From NCBI GenBank assembly GCA_035271585.1, contig DATERL010000085.1:3156-67155 (forward strand): 64,000 bases of DNA, in the 5' to 3' direction. Each line of letters begins with the position of its first letter. Within the stretch, counting starts at the first letter, position 1. A model generated the notes under the pieces. The model saw nothing but the letters and a program-made list of their open reading frames with translations. It did not search any database and was not told where the DNA came from. The position numbers and the translations under genes were made by a program. Source of the stretch: Roseimarinus sp035271585 (GTDB lineage: Bacteria; Bacteroidota; Bacteroidia; Bacteroidales; Prolixibacteraceae). Shown in pieces: positions 18,050 through 26,733 of this stretch.

Positions 18050-18931
18050 TTAAAAACCTTTTAGTGCTTCGGCGCCTGCAGTAATTTCAAGAATTTCGTT
18101 GGTAATAGCCGATTGGCGGGCGTTATTATACTCTTTTTGGAGATTATTAATTAAATCGGTCGCATTATCGGTCGCCATGTGCATTGAAGTCATGCGGGCA
18201 CCATGCTCAGCTGCATTTGAATCTAAAATTATCCGGTATAACTTCATTCTTAGTGATTCGGGGATAATAGTCGATAAAATTTCTTCTTTCGAGGGTTCAT
18301 ATATATAATCGGATACCACCAATTCTTTTTCACTAATTACGGGCTTAATTACGGGTAAAAACTGTTCAGTTGAAAGTAGCTGGTTGGCTGCATTTTTAAA
18401 TTTGTTGTACACAATGTCGATACGCTGAAAAGTCCCCCCCGCAAATTGTTCCATTAATTCGTTGCCCAGTTTTGAAATGGGTTCATAGTTAATATCATCG
18501 AGAATATGGTTTGACGAACCATGGAATTCTATCCCCTTTGACTTTAACGATTTTTCAACCTGATGACCAATAACATGAAATTTAACAAGTCCCTTTTTTA
18601 GTTGTGGTTTATAATTTTCGAGGACATGCAGCATGACACTTTTGGCGACATTTGAGTTAAACGCGCCACACAAGCCCTTGTTTGAACCAACAACTACAAT
18701 TAATACACTTTCAATCTCGGGTTCGTTAAAGTAAACCGAATCGAAGCTAATATCGCCCAAACTCAAATTTTGAATTATACTTTGAAGTTTCTTTTCGTAA
18801 GGTGAAACTCTCCAAATAGAATCTTGTGCTTTTTTTAGTTTTGCGGCCGACACCATTTTCATGGCACTAGTAACTTGCCTTGTGTTTTTTATTGAAGCAA
18901 TCCGAGTCCGTATATCTTTTAACTGGGCCAT
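18050..18931 (-). CDS. atpG: F1F0 ATP synthase gamma subunit
   Basis: Central rotor stalk of the ATP synthase. Typical N-terminus MAQLKDIRTRIASIKNTRQV with the TSAMKMVSAAKLKKAQ helix, GSNKGLCGAFN in the Rossmann-like domain, and the C-terminal coiled-coil helix SMHMATDNATDLI...ITNEILEITAGAEAL. 293 residues, normal length. Its ATG overlaps the atpA stop codon by one base (TAATG), indicating translational coupling. It is the last gene of the atpBEFHAG operon; atpD and atpC do not follow. Confidence 0.97.
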   Translation of the reverse strand: MAQLKDIRTRIASIKNTRQVTSAMKMVSAAKLKKAQDSIWRVSPYEKKLQSIIQNLSLGDISFDSVYFNEPEIESVLIVVVGSNKGLCGAFNSNVAKSVMLHVLENYKPQLKKGLVKFHVIGHQVEKSLKSKGIEFHGSSNHILDDINYEPISKLGNELMEQFAGGTFQRIDIVYNKFKNAANQLLSTEQFLPVIKPVISEKELVVSDYIYEPSKEEILSTIIPESLRMKLYRIILDSNAAEHGARMTSMHMATDNATDLINNLQKEYNNARQSAITNEILEITAGAEALKGF

Positions 18932-20514
18932 TATTTTCTTGTTAATGTTTCAATTATAGCGTCGGCAGTATGTTTAAGTGTAGCTTTTATTTCGTCGTTA
19001 AGTTCTCCTTTTTTAAGCATATCAAGTATACCCTGATTATTCAGCTCAAGGTTTTTAATGTAAAGTTCTTCAAATTCACCAATTTTATTAACTGGAAGGT
19101 TATAAAGCCAGTCCTCAACACCTGTTAAAATAATGGCAATTTGGTGTTCAATCTTTATGGGTCTGTATTGTTTTTGTGTAAGAATCTGCATGTTTCTTCG
19201 TCCTTTTTCCAATACCCGCATGGTTGCTCTGTCGAGGTCGGAACCAAATTTCGAAAAAGCCTCTAATTCGCGGTACTGTGCCTGATCGAGTTTGAGGGTT
19301 CCGGCAATTTTCTTCATCGATTTGATTTGAGCATTTCCACCTACACGAGATACCGATATACCCACGTTAATAGCCGGTCTGAAACCACTATTGAACAAGT
19401 TCGACTCCAGATAAATTTGCCCATCGGTAATCGAAATTACATTGGTGGGGATATAGGCAGATACGTCACCAGCCTGTGTTTCAACAATGGGAAGTGCAGT
19501 AAGCGATCCACCGCCTTTTACTTTGCCTTTTAACGATAGTGGTATATCATTCATTTTAGCAGCAACGGCATCAGAATTAGTAATACGGCCAGCGCGCTCG
19601 AGTAAGCGTGAATGCAAGTAAAAAACATCACCAGGATAAGCCTCGCGGCCTGGTGGTCGGCGCAACAACAATGAAACTTCACGATACGAAACAGCTTGTT
19701 TCGAAAGGTCGTCAAAAACAATTAAAGCATGGCGACCTGTATCGCGAAAATATTCGCCAATAGCAGCGCCCGCATAAGGTGCGTAAAATTGTAAAGCGGC
19801 AGGATCCGAAGCAGTTGCCATTACGATGGTGGTATAATGCATAGCACCATGCTTTTCGAGGGTAGCAGCAATACTGGCCACGGTTGAACCTTTTTGTCCA
19901 ATGGCTACATAAATGCAATAAACTGGATCGCCGTTTTCGAAGTTTTGCTTTTGATTGATAATGGTATCGATGGCGATAGCAGTTTTGCCGGTTTGTCGGT
20001 CACCAATAATAAGTTCGCGTTGACCACGGCCAATAGGGATCATTGCATCAACAGCTTTGAGGCCCGTTTGAAGTGGTTCGGTTACTGGTTGTCGGAAAAT
20101 AACGCCGGGCGCTTTTCGTTCAAGAGGCATATTAAACAGTTCTCCACCAATAATACCCTTCCCGTCGAGAGGTTCACCAAGAGTGTTAATAACGCGCCCT
20201 AGAAGCCCCTCACCAACGTTTATTGATGCAATATGATTTAAGCGTTTTACGCTGTTCCCTTCTTTTATGCCTTCGGAAGTGCCCAATAAAACCACCCCAA
20301 CATTGTCTTCTTCGAGGTTAAGAATAATACCGGTTGTACCATTCGAGAACTCAACCATCTCGTTCGATTGAGCATTAGCCAAACCGTAAATACGAGCGAT
20401 ACCGTCACCAATTTGCAGAACGGTTCCTACTTCGTCCATACTGGCAATATCGGTGTAGCCAGCTAATTGTTCTTTAAGAATTGCTGAAATCTCAGCAGGT
20501 TGGATTACTGCCAT
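18931..20514 (-). CDS. atpA: F1F0 ATP synthase alpha subunit
   Basis: Non-catalytic nucleotide-binding subunit of F1. Walker A GDRQTGKT near residue 170, ALIVFDDLSKQAVSYREVSLLLRRPPGREAYPGDVFY segment present in parts (alpha signature around residues 270-310), Arg-finger region SVSRVGGNAQ, and C-terminal helical domain. 527 residues, close to the usual length. Begins 3 bases after the atpH stop and overlaps atpG by one base, so it is clearly operonic. Confidence 0.98.
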   Translation of the reverse strand: MAVIQPAEISAILKEQLAGYTDIASMDEVGTVLQIGDGIARIYGLANAQSNEMVEFSNGTTGIILNLEEDNVGVVLLGTSEGIKEGNSVKRLNHIASINVGEGLLGRVINTLGEPLDGKGIIGGELFNMPLERKAPGVIFRQPVTEPLQTGLKAVDAMIPIGRGQRELIIGDRQTGKTAIAIDTIINQKQNFENGDPVYCIYVAIGQKGSTVASIAATLEKHGAMHYTTIVMATASDPAALQFYAPYAGAAIGEYFRDTGRHALIVFDDLSKQAVSYREVSLLLRRPPGREAYPGDVFYLHSRLLERAGRITNSDAVAAKMNDIPLSLKGKVKGGGSLTALPIVETQAGDVSAYIPTNVISITDGQIYLESNLFNSGFRPAINVGISVSRVGGNAQIKSMKKIAGTLKLDQAQYRELEAFSKFGSDLDRATMRVLEKGRRNMQILTQKQYRPIKIEHQIAIILTGVEDWLYNLPVNKIGEFEELYIKNLELNNQGILDMLKKGELNDEIKATLKHTADAIIETLTRK

Positions 20515-20517
20515 CCT

Positions 20518-21060
20518 TTATTTATTTAATTGTAATTGTTTCGAAATTGTTTTTAATCGCGATGCTATACTTGCATCGTATTGGTATCCGTCAATGGTGA
20601 ATACAAATCCACCAATCAGTTCATTATTAATTGTGCTGGTCATTTCGACCTCTTTTTTCAACTGAGATTCAAATTTTTGTATGATCCTGGTGATCAAAGC
20701 TTCGTTAACCGGTGAGGCCATTTCTAATTGAGCCGTAATAATCCCGTTTTCAAACCTAATCATTTCAATTACGTTTCGACATATATCTTTAATGTAGTTT
20801 TCTCTTTTTTTATTGAATACCATTTTGATAAAGTTCATGGTGATGGGTTGAAAACTTGGTTGAAAAAAGGATTCGATCTTTGCATACTTTTGCATCGAGC
20901 CATGAGCCGGATTAACAATGAAATGCAGAAAACCCGGATACAATTCAAGCGCCTTGAAGAATATCCTTATATCGAGGTTTACTTCTGATAATACACTTTG
21001 TTCTTTGGCCAATTCGACCAAAGCCCTGGCATAACGTACGGTAATCCTATTGTTATTCAT
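20518..21060 (-). CDS. atpH: F1F0 ATP synthase delta subunit
   Basis: Peripheral-stalk subunit joining F1 to the b dimer. 180 residues; N-terminal six-helix region beginning with RITVRYARALVELAKEQSVL and the C-terminal OSCP-like part with TSTINNELIGGFVFTIDGYQ and YDASIASRLKTISKQL, both typical. Sits between atpF (5 bases upstream) and atpA (3 bases downstream). Confidence 0.95.
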   Translation of the reverse strand: MNNNRITVRYARALVELAKEQSVLSEVNLDIRIFFKALELYPGFLHFIVNPAHGSMQKYAKIESFFQPSFQPITMNFIKMVFNKKRENYIKDICRNVIEMIRFENGIITAQLEMASPVNEALITRIIQKFESQLKKEVEMTSTINNELIGGFVFTIDGYQYDASIASRLKTISKQLQLNK

Positions 21061-21065
21061 TATAA

Positions 21066-21557
21066 TTAATTAAGTTCTATCTCGTCGATTAATTTACTTA
21101 CCATTTGCTCGTGACGTTTTTTGTCTTCCATTTCGGTTTTCACAAGTTTGGTTGCAATTTCTATCGAAAGGCTCGCTATCTGATTTTTCATTTCAGTAAG
21201 GGCCATGTCACGTTCTCGTTCAATTTGTTTACGGGCATCTTCGATCATCCTATTGGTTTGCCGTTGGGCATTTTCATTGGCCATTGTAATTATTTTTTCA
21301 CGTTGATCGATTCCTTCCTGAACAATTTGCTCTTTTTCAATTTTTGCAATTTTGATGATCTCTTCTTGCGTTTTTTCCAATGCAATAAGTTTTTCTTTCA
21401 CTTTTTCGGCATTAATAAGTGAACTAGCAATAGTTTCTTCGCGGTCTTCGAGAATTTTAATTAACGTAGGCCATGCAAATTTAGCCAGTATAAAGTAAAC
21501 CAATAAAAAAATAATGGTAACCCATATAATGGTGCCAATATGTGGTATTAGAAACAT
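21066..21557 (-). CDS. atpF: F1F0 ATP synthase b subunit
   Basis: Peripheral stalk. One N-terminal membrane helix (about residues 6-28, IGTIIWVTIIFLLVYFIL), then KFAWPTLIKILEDREETI and a long charged helix typical of the b dimer, ending at residue 163. Followed 5 bases later by atpH and preceded by atpE. Confidence 0.95.
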   Translation of the reverse strand: MFLIPHIGTIIWVTIIFLLVYFILAKFAWPTLIKILEDREETIASSLINAEKVKEKLIALEKTQEEIIKIAKIEKEQIVQEGIDQREKIITMANENAQRQTNRMIEDARKQIERERDMALTEMKNQIASLSIEIATKLVKTEMEDKKRHEQMVSKLIDEIELN

Positions 21558-21626
21558 GGTAAATACAATTAAAATTTAAAAATCAGTGCTGCCATTAGGC
21601 AATCCCTAAAGGGCAGCACCGGTTAA

Positions 21627-21872
21627 TTACAATATTGCCAATAACAAACATACAATTACAGCTAAGAAGGCAACACCTTCGATAAAAGCTGAAGTAACGA
21701 TGAGGTTAGAGCGAATATCGGCACTCGCTTCGGGCTGGCGAGCAATGGCTTCCATTGCTGCTGCTCCAATTTTACCAATACCATAAGCAGCGGCAAAAGC
21801 TGCAATACCGGCTCCCAAACCCGCAGCAAGGTTTCCAATGGCAAGGTCGGCTAACAAAATTAAATTGATCAT
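21627..21872 (-). CDS. atpE: F1F0 ATP synthase c subunit
   Basis: Rotor-ring subunit, 81 residues, two membrane helices joined by the polar loop ARQPEA. Ion-binding carboxylate is Glu65 in SAFIEGVAFL. At the position where sodium-binding c subunits carry Gln in helix 1 (13 residues before the loop Arg) there is Ile, which points to proton coupling; this is inference from alignment by eye. A second open frame inside the gene on the same strand is a shadow. Confidence 0.96.
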   Translation of the reverse strand: MINLILLADLAIGNLAAGLGAGIAAFAAAYGIGKIGAAAMEAIARQPEASADIRSNLIVTSAFIEGVAFLAVIVCLLLAIL

Positions 21873-21888
21873 ATAGCTTTATTTAAAA

Positions 21889-22941
21889 TTAATGTTCCTT
21901 GCTGGAGGCTGTTCCAAAATACATGGCCGACAACAAGGTGAAAATATATGCTTGTATAAATGCGACTAAAATGTCGAGTATTATCATAAATATAGAAAAA
22001 ACCACTGAAATTAACGACATGCCTGCCCCAGCCCATGGGCTCAACAATGATGACATCAGAAAGATAAGGGCAATTAACACGGTAATAATGATGTGACCTG
22101 CCAACATATTGGCAAAAAGCCGGATCGTTAATATGGTTGGTTTAATAAAAACACCAAAAATTTCGATTATTTGCATCAAGGGTAAAACAGGTGTTTTCAT
22201 AAACCATGGTGCTTCGGGATTGAAAATATGTTTCCAATATTGACGGTTCCCACTTGCAATGGTAATAATAAAGGTAATAACTGCTAACGTTAGTGTAACC
22301 GCAATATTACTGGTTATGCTAAGACCAAGAGGCAATACCAAACCTATTAAGTTGGACATCAAAATAAACAAAAATAAGGTAATCAGGAAAGGAAAATATC
22401 GTTTATAATTATCGCCAATAAACGGTTTTGCAACATCGTCGCGAACAAACTTCATTATAATTTCGAGTAAGTTTTGAGTACCTTTTGGTGCTTTACCTTC
22501 TTGCTTTACAGCAATTTTTACAGATCGTAGTGCTAAAACAATAAATAATAATGCAACAAGAATAACACCGGCAATTACTTTGGTAATTGAGAGATCGAGA
22601 GGAACAATGGTATCGCCACTGGCTGTTCGTTCAACAATTTTCCCTTCGTCTTTTCCTTCGGTTTCTAAATAATATTGGAAATTGGGTGATGGATGATATA
22701 GCTTGTTTGATGAGAAAAACACCAATCCTGAGTTTTTACTATATAGAATAACAGGTAGCGGTATTGAGAAGTCTTTATCTCCTATCGAAAAAAAATGCCA
22801 CTCGTGAGAGTCGTTAATGTGATCGAATATATAATCGATAGTATTAAACCCTTCGTGTGCCTGTTCGTTGCTATTTGAAGCTACTGATTGAACAGTCACA
22901 AATAAAGATAATATGACTAAAATAAAACCCGCCCTAATCAT
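21889..22941 (-). CDS. atpB: F1F0 ATP synthase a subunit
   Basis: Proton-channel stator subunit, 350 residues. It has a long N-terminal extension with an apparent signal peptide (MIRAGFILVILSLFVTVQSVAS) and about 100 extra residues before the membrane core, a form I know from Bacteroidota. The essential Arg lies in ILTIRLFANMLAGH. First gene of the atpBEFHAG set; 145 bases separate it from the small membrane protein upstream. Confidence 0.95.
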   Translation of the reverse strand: MIRAGFILVILSLFVTVQSVASNSNEQAHEGFNTIDYIFDHINDSHEWHFFSIGDKDFSIPLPVILYSKNSGLVFFSSNKLYHPSPNFQYYLETEGKDEGKIVERTASGDTIVPLDLSITKVIAGVILVALLFIVLALRSVKIAVKQEGKAPKGTQNLLEIIMKFVRDDVAKPFIGDNYKRYFPFLITLFLFILMSNLIGLVLPLGLSITSNIAVTLTLAVITFIITIASGNRQYWKHIFNPEAPWFMKTPVLPLMQIIEIFGVFIKPTILTIRLFANMLAGHIIITVLIALIFLMSSLLSPWAGAGMSLISVVFSIFMIILDILVAFIQAYIFTLLSAMYFGTASSKEH

Positions 22942-23086
22942 AAAACATCAATTTGCATTTTGTAAATATATAAAATAATTAAAGAAAAGGTCGGTAAAGA
23001 TACTATAAAATACCAGACATTTTAGCCAGTAAACATTTGCGTATTTTATAAAATTTGATACCGCTTAAATAAAAAAGCTAATGAAT

Positions 23087-23476
23087 TTACACTTTAGATT
23101 CGTTAATGAGCTTCATTACCGATTTCACTTCGTACACAGCAAAGGCAACGTAAAGAATAAGGTAAACAATCAAAAAATTGACGGCATTGTCTTCGTCAAA
23201 AACAATATACAGAACACCAAAGATTATGTATATGAACATTTTGAAAAAGGAAAGCATCATAAACTTAAAACTAAACCTCGAAACATCATTCCGGGTTATT
23301 TTCAACATATACTGATGGAGTAACAAGGTCGATAGGTAATAAAAGAGCAACACAAACGGGAATATCAATAAGAATTGTTTTTTGAGTATAGTCAAGAACA
23401 GTAACGTTCCAATACCTAGAATAAGTAATGTAAATATAGTAAGCCCCTTCAGAAATTTAGAAAAATTATTTTTCAT
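23087..23476 (-). CDS. Small four-helix membrane protein upstream of atpB (AtpI-like position)
   Basis: 129 residues from ATG 23476 (MKNNFSKFLKG); an upstream in-frame extension of 31 residues has no hydrophobic or conserved character and crosses a palindrome, so it is rejected. Four hydrophobic segments are visible: about 13-33, 40-62, 75-95 and 100-118, with short charged loops. Topology, size and place directly ahead of atpB resemble AtpI-type proteins, thought to aid c-ring assembly or cation transport in other bacteria, but I see no diagnostic motif. Function is therefore inferred only from context. Confidence 0.6.
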   Translation of the reverse strand: MKNNFSKFLKGLTIFTLLILGIGTLLFLTILKKQFLLIFPFVLLFYYLSTLLLHQYMLKITRNDVSRFSFKFMMLSFFKMFIYIIFGVLYIVFDEDNAVNFLIVYLILYVAFAVYEVKSVMKLINESKV

Positions 23477-23513
23477 ACTTAAATAATTCGTTTCATAAAT
23501 ATTGCATGACCTG

Positions 23514-23530
23514 TCCCGCAGAAGACGGGA
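23514..23530. repeat. Short palindrome TCCCG-N7-CGGGA
   Basis: TCCCG (23514-23518) and CGGGA (23526-23530) flank CAGAAGA. GC-rich in an AT-rich gap between the bactofilin gene and the AtpI-like gene, 38 bases before the latter's start. The whole gap 23477-23773 holds no gene that I recognise; a 44-codon minus-strand open stretch (about 23580-23715) has no start at its beginning and no known match. Confidence 0.4.
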
Positions 23531-23773
23531 AAGCTCACATGTCTGATTTTGTCGAACACCGGCTTTCAATTAATTGATGTTGGAAATAATCAGCAAACAT
23601 ATTCGCTTCGTAGCCTATTATTTAGTGCTTTTGCCTGTTGCATATTTTCATACACTAACAATTTCATTTGTTGCCATACTGAACTCTGGTATTCAATTAA
23701 ATCGTTATCACGATTTATGAAAATTCAATCGTTTCAAATGAATAAATTATAAACCCAAAAATTACGATTAGGT

Positions 23774-24136
23774 TTATTTTATTTTATTGCTGGCAGAACG
23801 TTCCATTTTACAATTTCCCGAAAAAATGGCACCCGGCTCTATAAACAGTTGCCCTACTACAACTTCTCCCTTTAGGTTTGAAGTTGCTTTGAGCGATAGC
23901 AATTCGCTTACGGTTATTTTTCCATCAATAACACCTTCAATTTCGGCAGTTTTGCATTCAATCTCGCCTGAAATTTGACCGCTTGCACCAACAATGAGCA
24001 ATCCTGTTGTTTTAAGGTTACCCTGAAGATTACCGTCGATCCGAATATCGGATTCAGAAGTAATGTCACCAATGATCTTAGTCGTTTTCGCAATTAAATT
24101 CACTGTATTATAGTTGTTTTCTATCTGTTTAGCCAT
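23774..24136 (-). CDS. Bactofilin (polymer-forming cytoskeletal protein)
   Basis: 120 residues. Central region is a run of short beta-helix rungs (TTKIIGDITSESDIRIDGNL, GLLIVGASGQISGEIECKTA, and so on), the bactofilin (DUF583) fold, with short disordered ends and a basic C-terminus. Bactofilins assemble into nucleotide-independent filaments and often help place cell-wall enzymes. It has its own -7 box and sits upstream of the ATP synthase genes; about 300 bases separate them, so co-transcription is possible but not shown. Confidence 0.9.
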   Translation of the reverse strand: MAKQIENNYNTVNLIAKTTKIIGDITSESDIRIDGNLQGNLKTTGLLIVGASGQISGEIECKTAEIEGVIDGKITVSELLSLKATSNLKGEVVVGQLFIEPGAIFSGNCKMERSASNKIK

Positions 24137-24158
24137 GCTTTATAATTAAAGTGGTTAA

Positions 24159-24166
24159 CAAAAATA
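24159..24166 (-). promoter_or_regulatory. -7 box TATTTTTG upstream of the bactofilin gene
   Basis: Perfect TAnnTTTG match on the minus strand, 22 bases before the ATG at 24136. Confidence 0.45.
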
Positions 24167-24224
24167 ACAAAAACCATCAATGATTAAAGCTATTGATGAA
24201 TGAATAATTAAAATTTGATGCAAA

Positions 24225-24250
24225 AAAAATCCCGATTCGACGGGATTTTT
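24225..24250 (-). terminator. Terminator after rpmF
   Basis: Stem AAAAATCCCG (24225-24234) with CGGGATTTTT (24241-24250), six-base loop; on the minus strand it ends in a T run. It separates rpmF from the bactofilin promoter. Confidence 0.85.
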
Positions 24251-24280
24251 CTTAAATACGTTATATAACTGTATGAATAA

Positions 24281-24466
24281 TTATACAGTAACTTCTTTTT
24301 CGATAGCTAATTTACCTCTGTAATAACCACATTCGTTACATACTGTATGATATTTTACAGCTGCTCCACAATTTGAGCAGTTCGAAAGGGTAGCAGGAGT
24401 TGCTTTGTAGTGCGTCCTGCGCTTGTCTCTCCTTGTTTTGGAAATTTTGTGCTTTGGATGTGCCAT
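24281..24466 (-). CDS. rpmF: 50S ribosomal protein L32
   Basis: 61 residues, N-terminus MAHPKHKISKTRRDKRRTH is diagnostic. Carries the zinc-binding form: CSNCG and CNECG pairs. Starts 11 bases after the DUF177 gene, the usual yceD-rpmF pairing, and is followed by a terminator. Confidence 0.97.
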   Translation of the reverse strand: MAHPKHKISKTRRDKRRTHYKATPATLSNCSNCGAAVKYHTVCNECGYYRGKLAIEKEVTV

Positions 24467-24477
24467 TTTTACCTTCT

Positions 24478-25026
24478 TTACTTGTTATCTAATAATTTTT
24501 TTAATTCGTTCCATCGTTCATCTACTACTTGAACGTTTTCATTATTGATTGGCGCTGTGTCAACCAAGTATTGTTCTAACTCTTTAAGCATTTCGGGATT
24601 GCATGTACTGTTTCCGTTTTTATCGTCGGGATGTACATGTTTAATCGGTAAGCCTAAAATAATGAGTTCATAAAGATATTGAGCAATGTTAATTTGATAT
24701 TCATCCAATGGTAAAACAATTAAATCGTCGCTTAATTCTTCGGTTTCAATACCGAACTTTACAAGCAAGTTATTTTTATTCTTAACCCGTTGGTTGTATT
24801 GATCGAGACAACGATCACACATTAACTCAACAGTTCCTTTTACAGCCATTTCAATAATTAAAAGGGTCGATTGTTTAATTAAAGACACTTTAGCTTTAAC
24901 CTCACCCTTATTAACAAGGCTGTTTTCGAACTCGTCAAAGAACTCGTTATCAATTTCAAATTTGAATTGATAAGTACCCTCTTTTAGTCCTTTATAAGCA
25001 ATATCATATCTTGAAAGAATGCTCAT
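24478..25026 (-). CDS. DUF177 (YceD) protein upstream of rpmF
   Basis: 182 residues of the YceD/DUF177 family. Seen: the central CDRCLDQY motif (C-x2-C) after a beta-rich N-terminal part, and the acidic DELIVLPLDE-like stretch (DDLIVLPLDEYQINIAQYLY) typical of the family. In plants and E. coli, members have been tied to 23S rRNA accumulation or ribosome assembly, which fits co-expression with L32. A -7 box lies 21 bases upstream. Confidence 0.88.
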   Translation of the reverse strand: MSILSRYDIAYKGLKEGTYQFKFEIDNEFFDEFENSLVNKGEVKAKVSLIKQSTLLIIEMAVKGTVELMCDRCLDQYNQRVKNKNNLLVKFGIETEELSDDLIVLPLDEYQINIAQYLYELIILGLPIKHVHPDDKNGNSTCNPEMLKELEQYLVDTAPINNENVQVVDERWNELKKLLDNK

Positions 25027-25046
25027 CTGTTCCTTAAAAAGTTTTG

Positions 25047-25054
25047 CAAAATTA
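25047..25054 (-). promoter_or_regulatory. -7 box TAATTTTG for the DUF177-rpmF operon
   Basis: Perfect TAnnTTTG match on the minus strand, 20 bases ahead of the start codon. Confidence 0.45.
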
Positions 25055-25108
25055 TAAAAAAATACTAAACGACTAAATATTTGTATCTTTTTTTAATCTT
25101 TTACTTTT

Positions 25109-25381
25109 TTATTTACTCCATTTATCTTGTTCAGGCTCGTTGTGCTTGTTTTTAACAATCAAAAAATAGATGAAAGTTGCCAGTGAAAAAAGAAATAATC
25201 CCGATAAAAAAATAACCGCCACAAGAAAAAAAACATATTTCCCATGCCCTACACCGTCGACCATAGCTTTCGTTTTAAACATAAAAACAGCAAAAACCAC
25301 ACACAGAGCAGTAACTATTGTCGATCCAAAATTTAGCCACAACAATGTATTCGATTTCTTTTGAATAAATAAATTTGCCAT
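25109..25381 (-). CDS. Small two-helix membrane protein, unknown
   Basis: 90 residues from ATG 25381 (MANLFIQKKSNTLLWLNFGS). The frame is open 28 codons further upstream, but that part is poorly conserved in character and lacks a better start. Two hydrophobic helices (about 16-36 and 48-74) separated by KTKAMVDGVGHGK, with a charged C-terminal tail NKHNEPEQDKW. I do not recognise the family. It is divergent from the metF unit. Confidence 0.55.
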   Translation of the reverse strand: MANLFIQKKSNTLLWLNFGSTIVTALCVVFAVFMFKTKAMVDGVGHGKYVFFLVAVIFLSGLFLFSLATFIYFLIVKNKHNEPEQDKWSK

Positions 25382-25454
25382 ATCAGTTAATTTTTTGGTA
25401 AAAATACAATATGCTTTCTTTTTGAGCATTACTTTCGGAACAAATAATAATTCG

Positions 25455-25462
25455 TATTTTTG
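25455..25462 (+). promoter_or_regulatory. -7 box TATTTTTG for the small protein-metF unit
   Basis: Perfect TAnnTTTG match 24 bases ahead of ATG 25487; a TTTC about 19 bases upstream could act as the -33 element. Confidence 0.5.
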
Positions 25463-25486
25463 CAAAAGTTTTAAACTTTAAAAATT

Positions 25487-25696
25487 ATGGCAAAAAAGAA
25501 GCAGCAAAAAAGCAAAAAAAGCAGTGCTTTATTGATAGGAATTGTAATTGGTATAATTGTATCAATTGGTGCAATTTATTGCTATCAGCATTATTATAAA
25601 AATTCTGATTTAGAAAAAAAAGCCAATAAAATTGAGCGTCAAACAAAAAAAGAAATTAACAAAGCTGAAAAAAAGGCAAAAAAACTTTTTGATTAA
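25487..25696 (+). CDS. Small membrane protein with basic coiled-coil tail
   Basis: 69 residues: a lysine-rich N-terminus (MAKKKQQKSKKS), one strong membrane helix (about 13-34), then a charged helix SDLEKKANKIERQTKKEINK with heptad-like spacing. The stop codon is directly followed by the metF ATG (TAAATG), so the two are translated together. Family not recognised; the link to metF may be only positional. Confidence 0.65.
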   Translation: MAKKKQQKSKKSSALLIGIVIGIIVSIGAIYCYQHYYKNSDLEKKANKIERQTKKEINKAEKKAKKLFD

Positions 25697-26650
25697 ATGA
25701 AGATAATTGACATCATAAACAATTCAAAGAAAACACTTTTCTCGTTTGAGTTGCTTCCTCCCCTTAAAGGTAACGATGCGAGCAAGCTCCTTAATACCAT
25801 CGACGAGTTAATTGAGTTTAATCCAAGCTACATCAATATTACTACGCATCGCGACGAGTTTGAGTTTAAAAACAGACCCGACGGCCTCATTGAAAAAAAG
25901 GTAGTGCGAAAACGCCCAGGAACTGTTGCTATTGCAGCCTCAATTCAAAATAAATACAACATACCAGTTATACCCCATATTTTGTGTGGCGGTTTTACCC
26001 GTAGCGAAACGGAACATGTGTTGATAGACCTTCATTTTTTAGGCATTCAAAATGTTTTGGCTCTACGTGGCGACGGTTTAAAAACCGATTCGGTTTTTCG
26101 GCCCGAAAACGATGGTAACAGCAATGCCCGCGAGTTGGTAGAGCAAATTGTAAAATTAGGAAAGGGAGAATACCTTGACCCCGATTTAAAAAACAATACG
26201 CCACTAAATTTTTGCATTGGTGTAGCTGCATATCCCGAAAAACATTTCGAAGCGCCCAACCTCGAAACCGATATGGAATACCTAAAACAAAAGGTTGATG
26301 CCGGCGCCGATTATATTGTAACACAAATGTTTTTCGATAATGCCAAATATTATTCCTTTGTTGAAAAATGCAGGGCAACAGGTATTAATGTCCCCATTAT
26401 TCCGGGACTAAAACCAATTGCTGTGCAGAACCAGTTAACGGTTCTACCAAAAATTTTCAACATCGACTTACCAACAGAACTGGCACGCGAACTGGCAAAA
26501 TGCAAAAACAACGACGACGCTAAAAAAGTGGGGACAGAATGGGCAATATACCAGGCCAAAGATTTGGTTAAGAATGGCGTACCCAGCTTGCATGTCTATA
26601 CTTATGGGATAACCGACAACGTGAAAGAAATTATGAAAGCTATATTATAG
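25697..26650 (+). CDS. metF: Methylenetetrahydrofolate reductase
   Basis: FAD-dependent TIM-barrel enzyme reducing 5,10-methylene-THF to 5-methyl-THF for methionine synthesis. Seen: FSFELLPP near the N-terminus, NITTHRDEFEF, IPHILCGGFTR, the folate/FAD-binding LALRGD, FCIGVAAYPEKHFEAP, and DYIVTQMFFDNAKYY, all in order. 317 residues, normal length. No B12-dependent or independent methionine synthase gene is in the window. Confidence 0.97.
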   Translation: MKIIDIINNSKKTLFSFELLPPLKGNDASKLLNTIDELIEFNPSYINITTHRDEFEFKNRPDGLIEKKVVRKRPGTVAIAASIQNKYNIPVIPHILCGGFTRSETEHVLIDLHFLGIQNVLALRGDGLKTDSVFRPENDGNSNARELVEQIVKLGKGEYLDPDLKNNTPLNFCIGVAAYPEKHFEAPNLETDMEYLKQKVDAGADYIVTQMFFDNAKYYSFVEKCRATGINVPIIPGLKPIAVQNQLTVLPKIFNIDLPTELARELAKCKNNDDAKKVGTEWAIYQAKDLVKNGVPSLHVYTYGITDNVKEIMKAIL

Positions 26651-26670
26651 CCCATACACGATATGATTTA

Positions 26671-26708
26671 AAAAAGAGGCTGATCGTTTATACGGTCAGC
26701 CTCTTTTT
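26671..26708. terminator. Terminator shared by convergent metF and pgk
   Basis: About 15-bp stem (26671-26686 with 26693-26708, one G-T pair), loop TTTATA, A-run on the left and T-run on the right, so it can work in both directions. Confidence 0.9.
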
Positions 26709-26733
26709 ATATGTTTAATTCTGAATAATTGAA

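Noticed and set aside
23477..23773. Search for an AtpZ gene between the bactofilin and AtpI-like genes
   Set aside because: The only open stretch (about 44 codons) lacks a start at its beginning and has no AtpZ-like glycine-rich helices.
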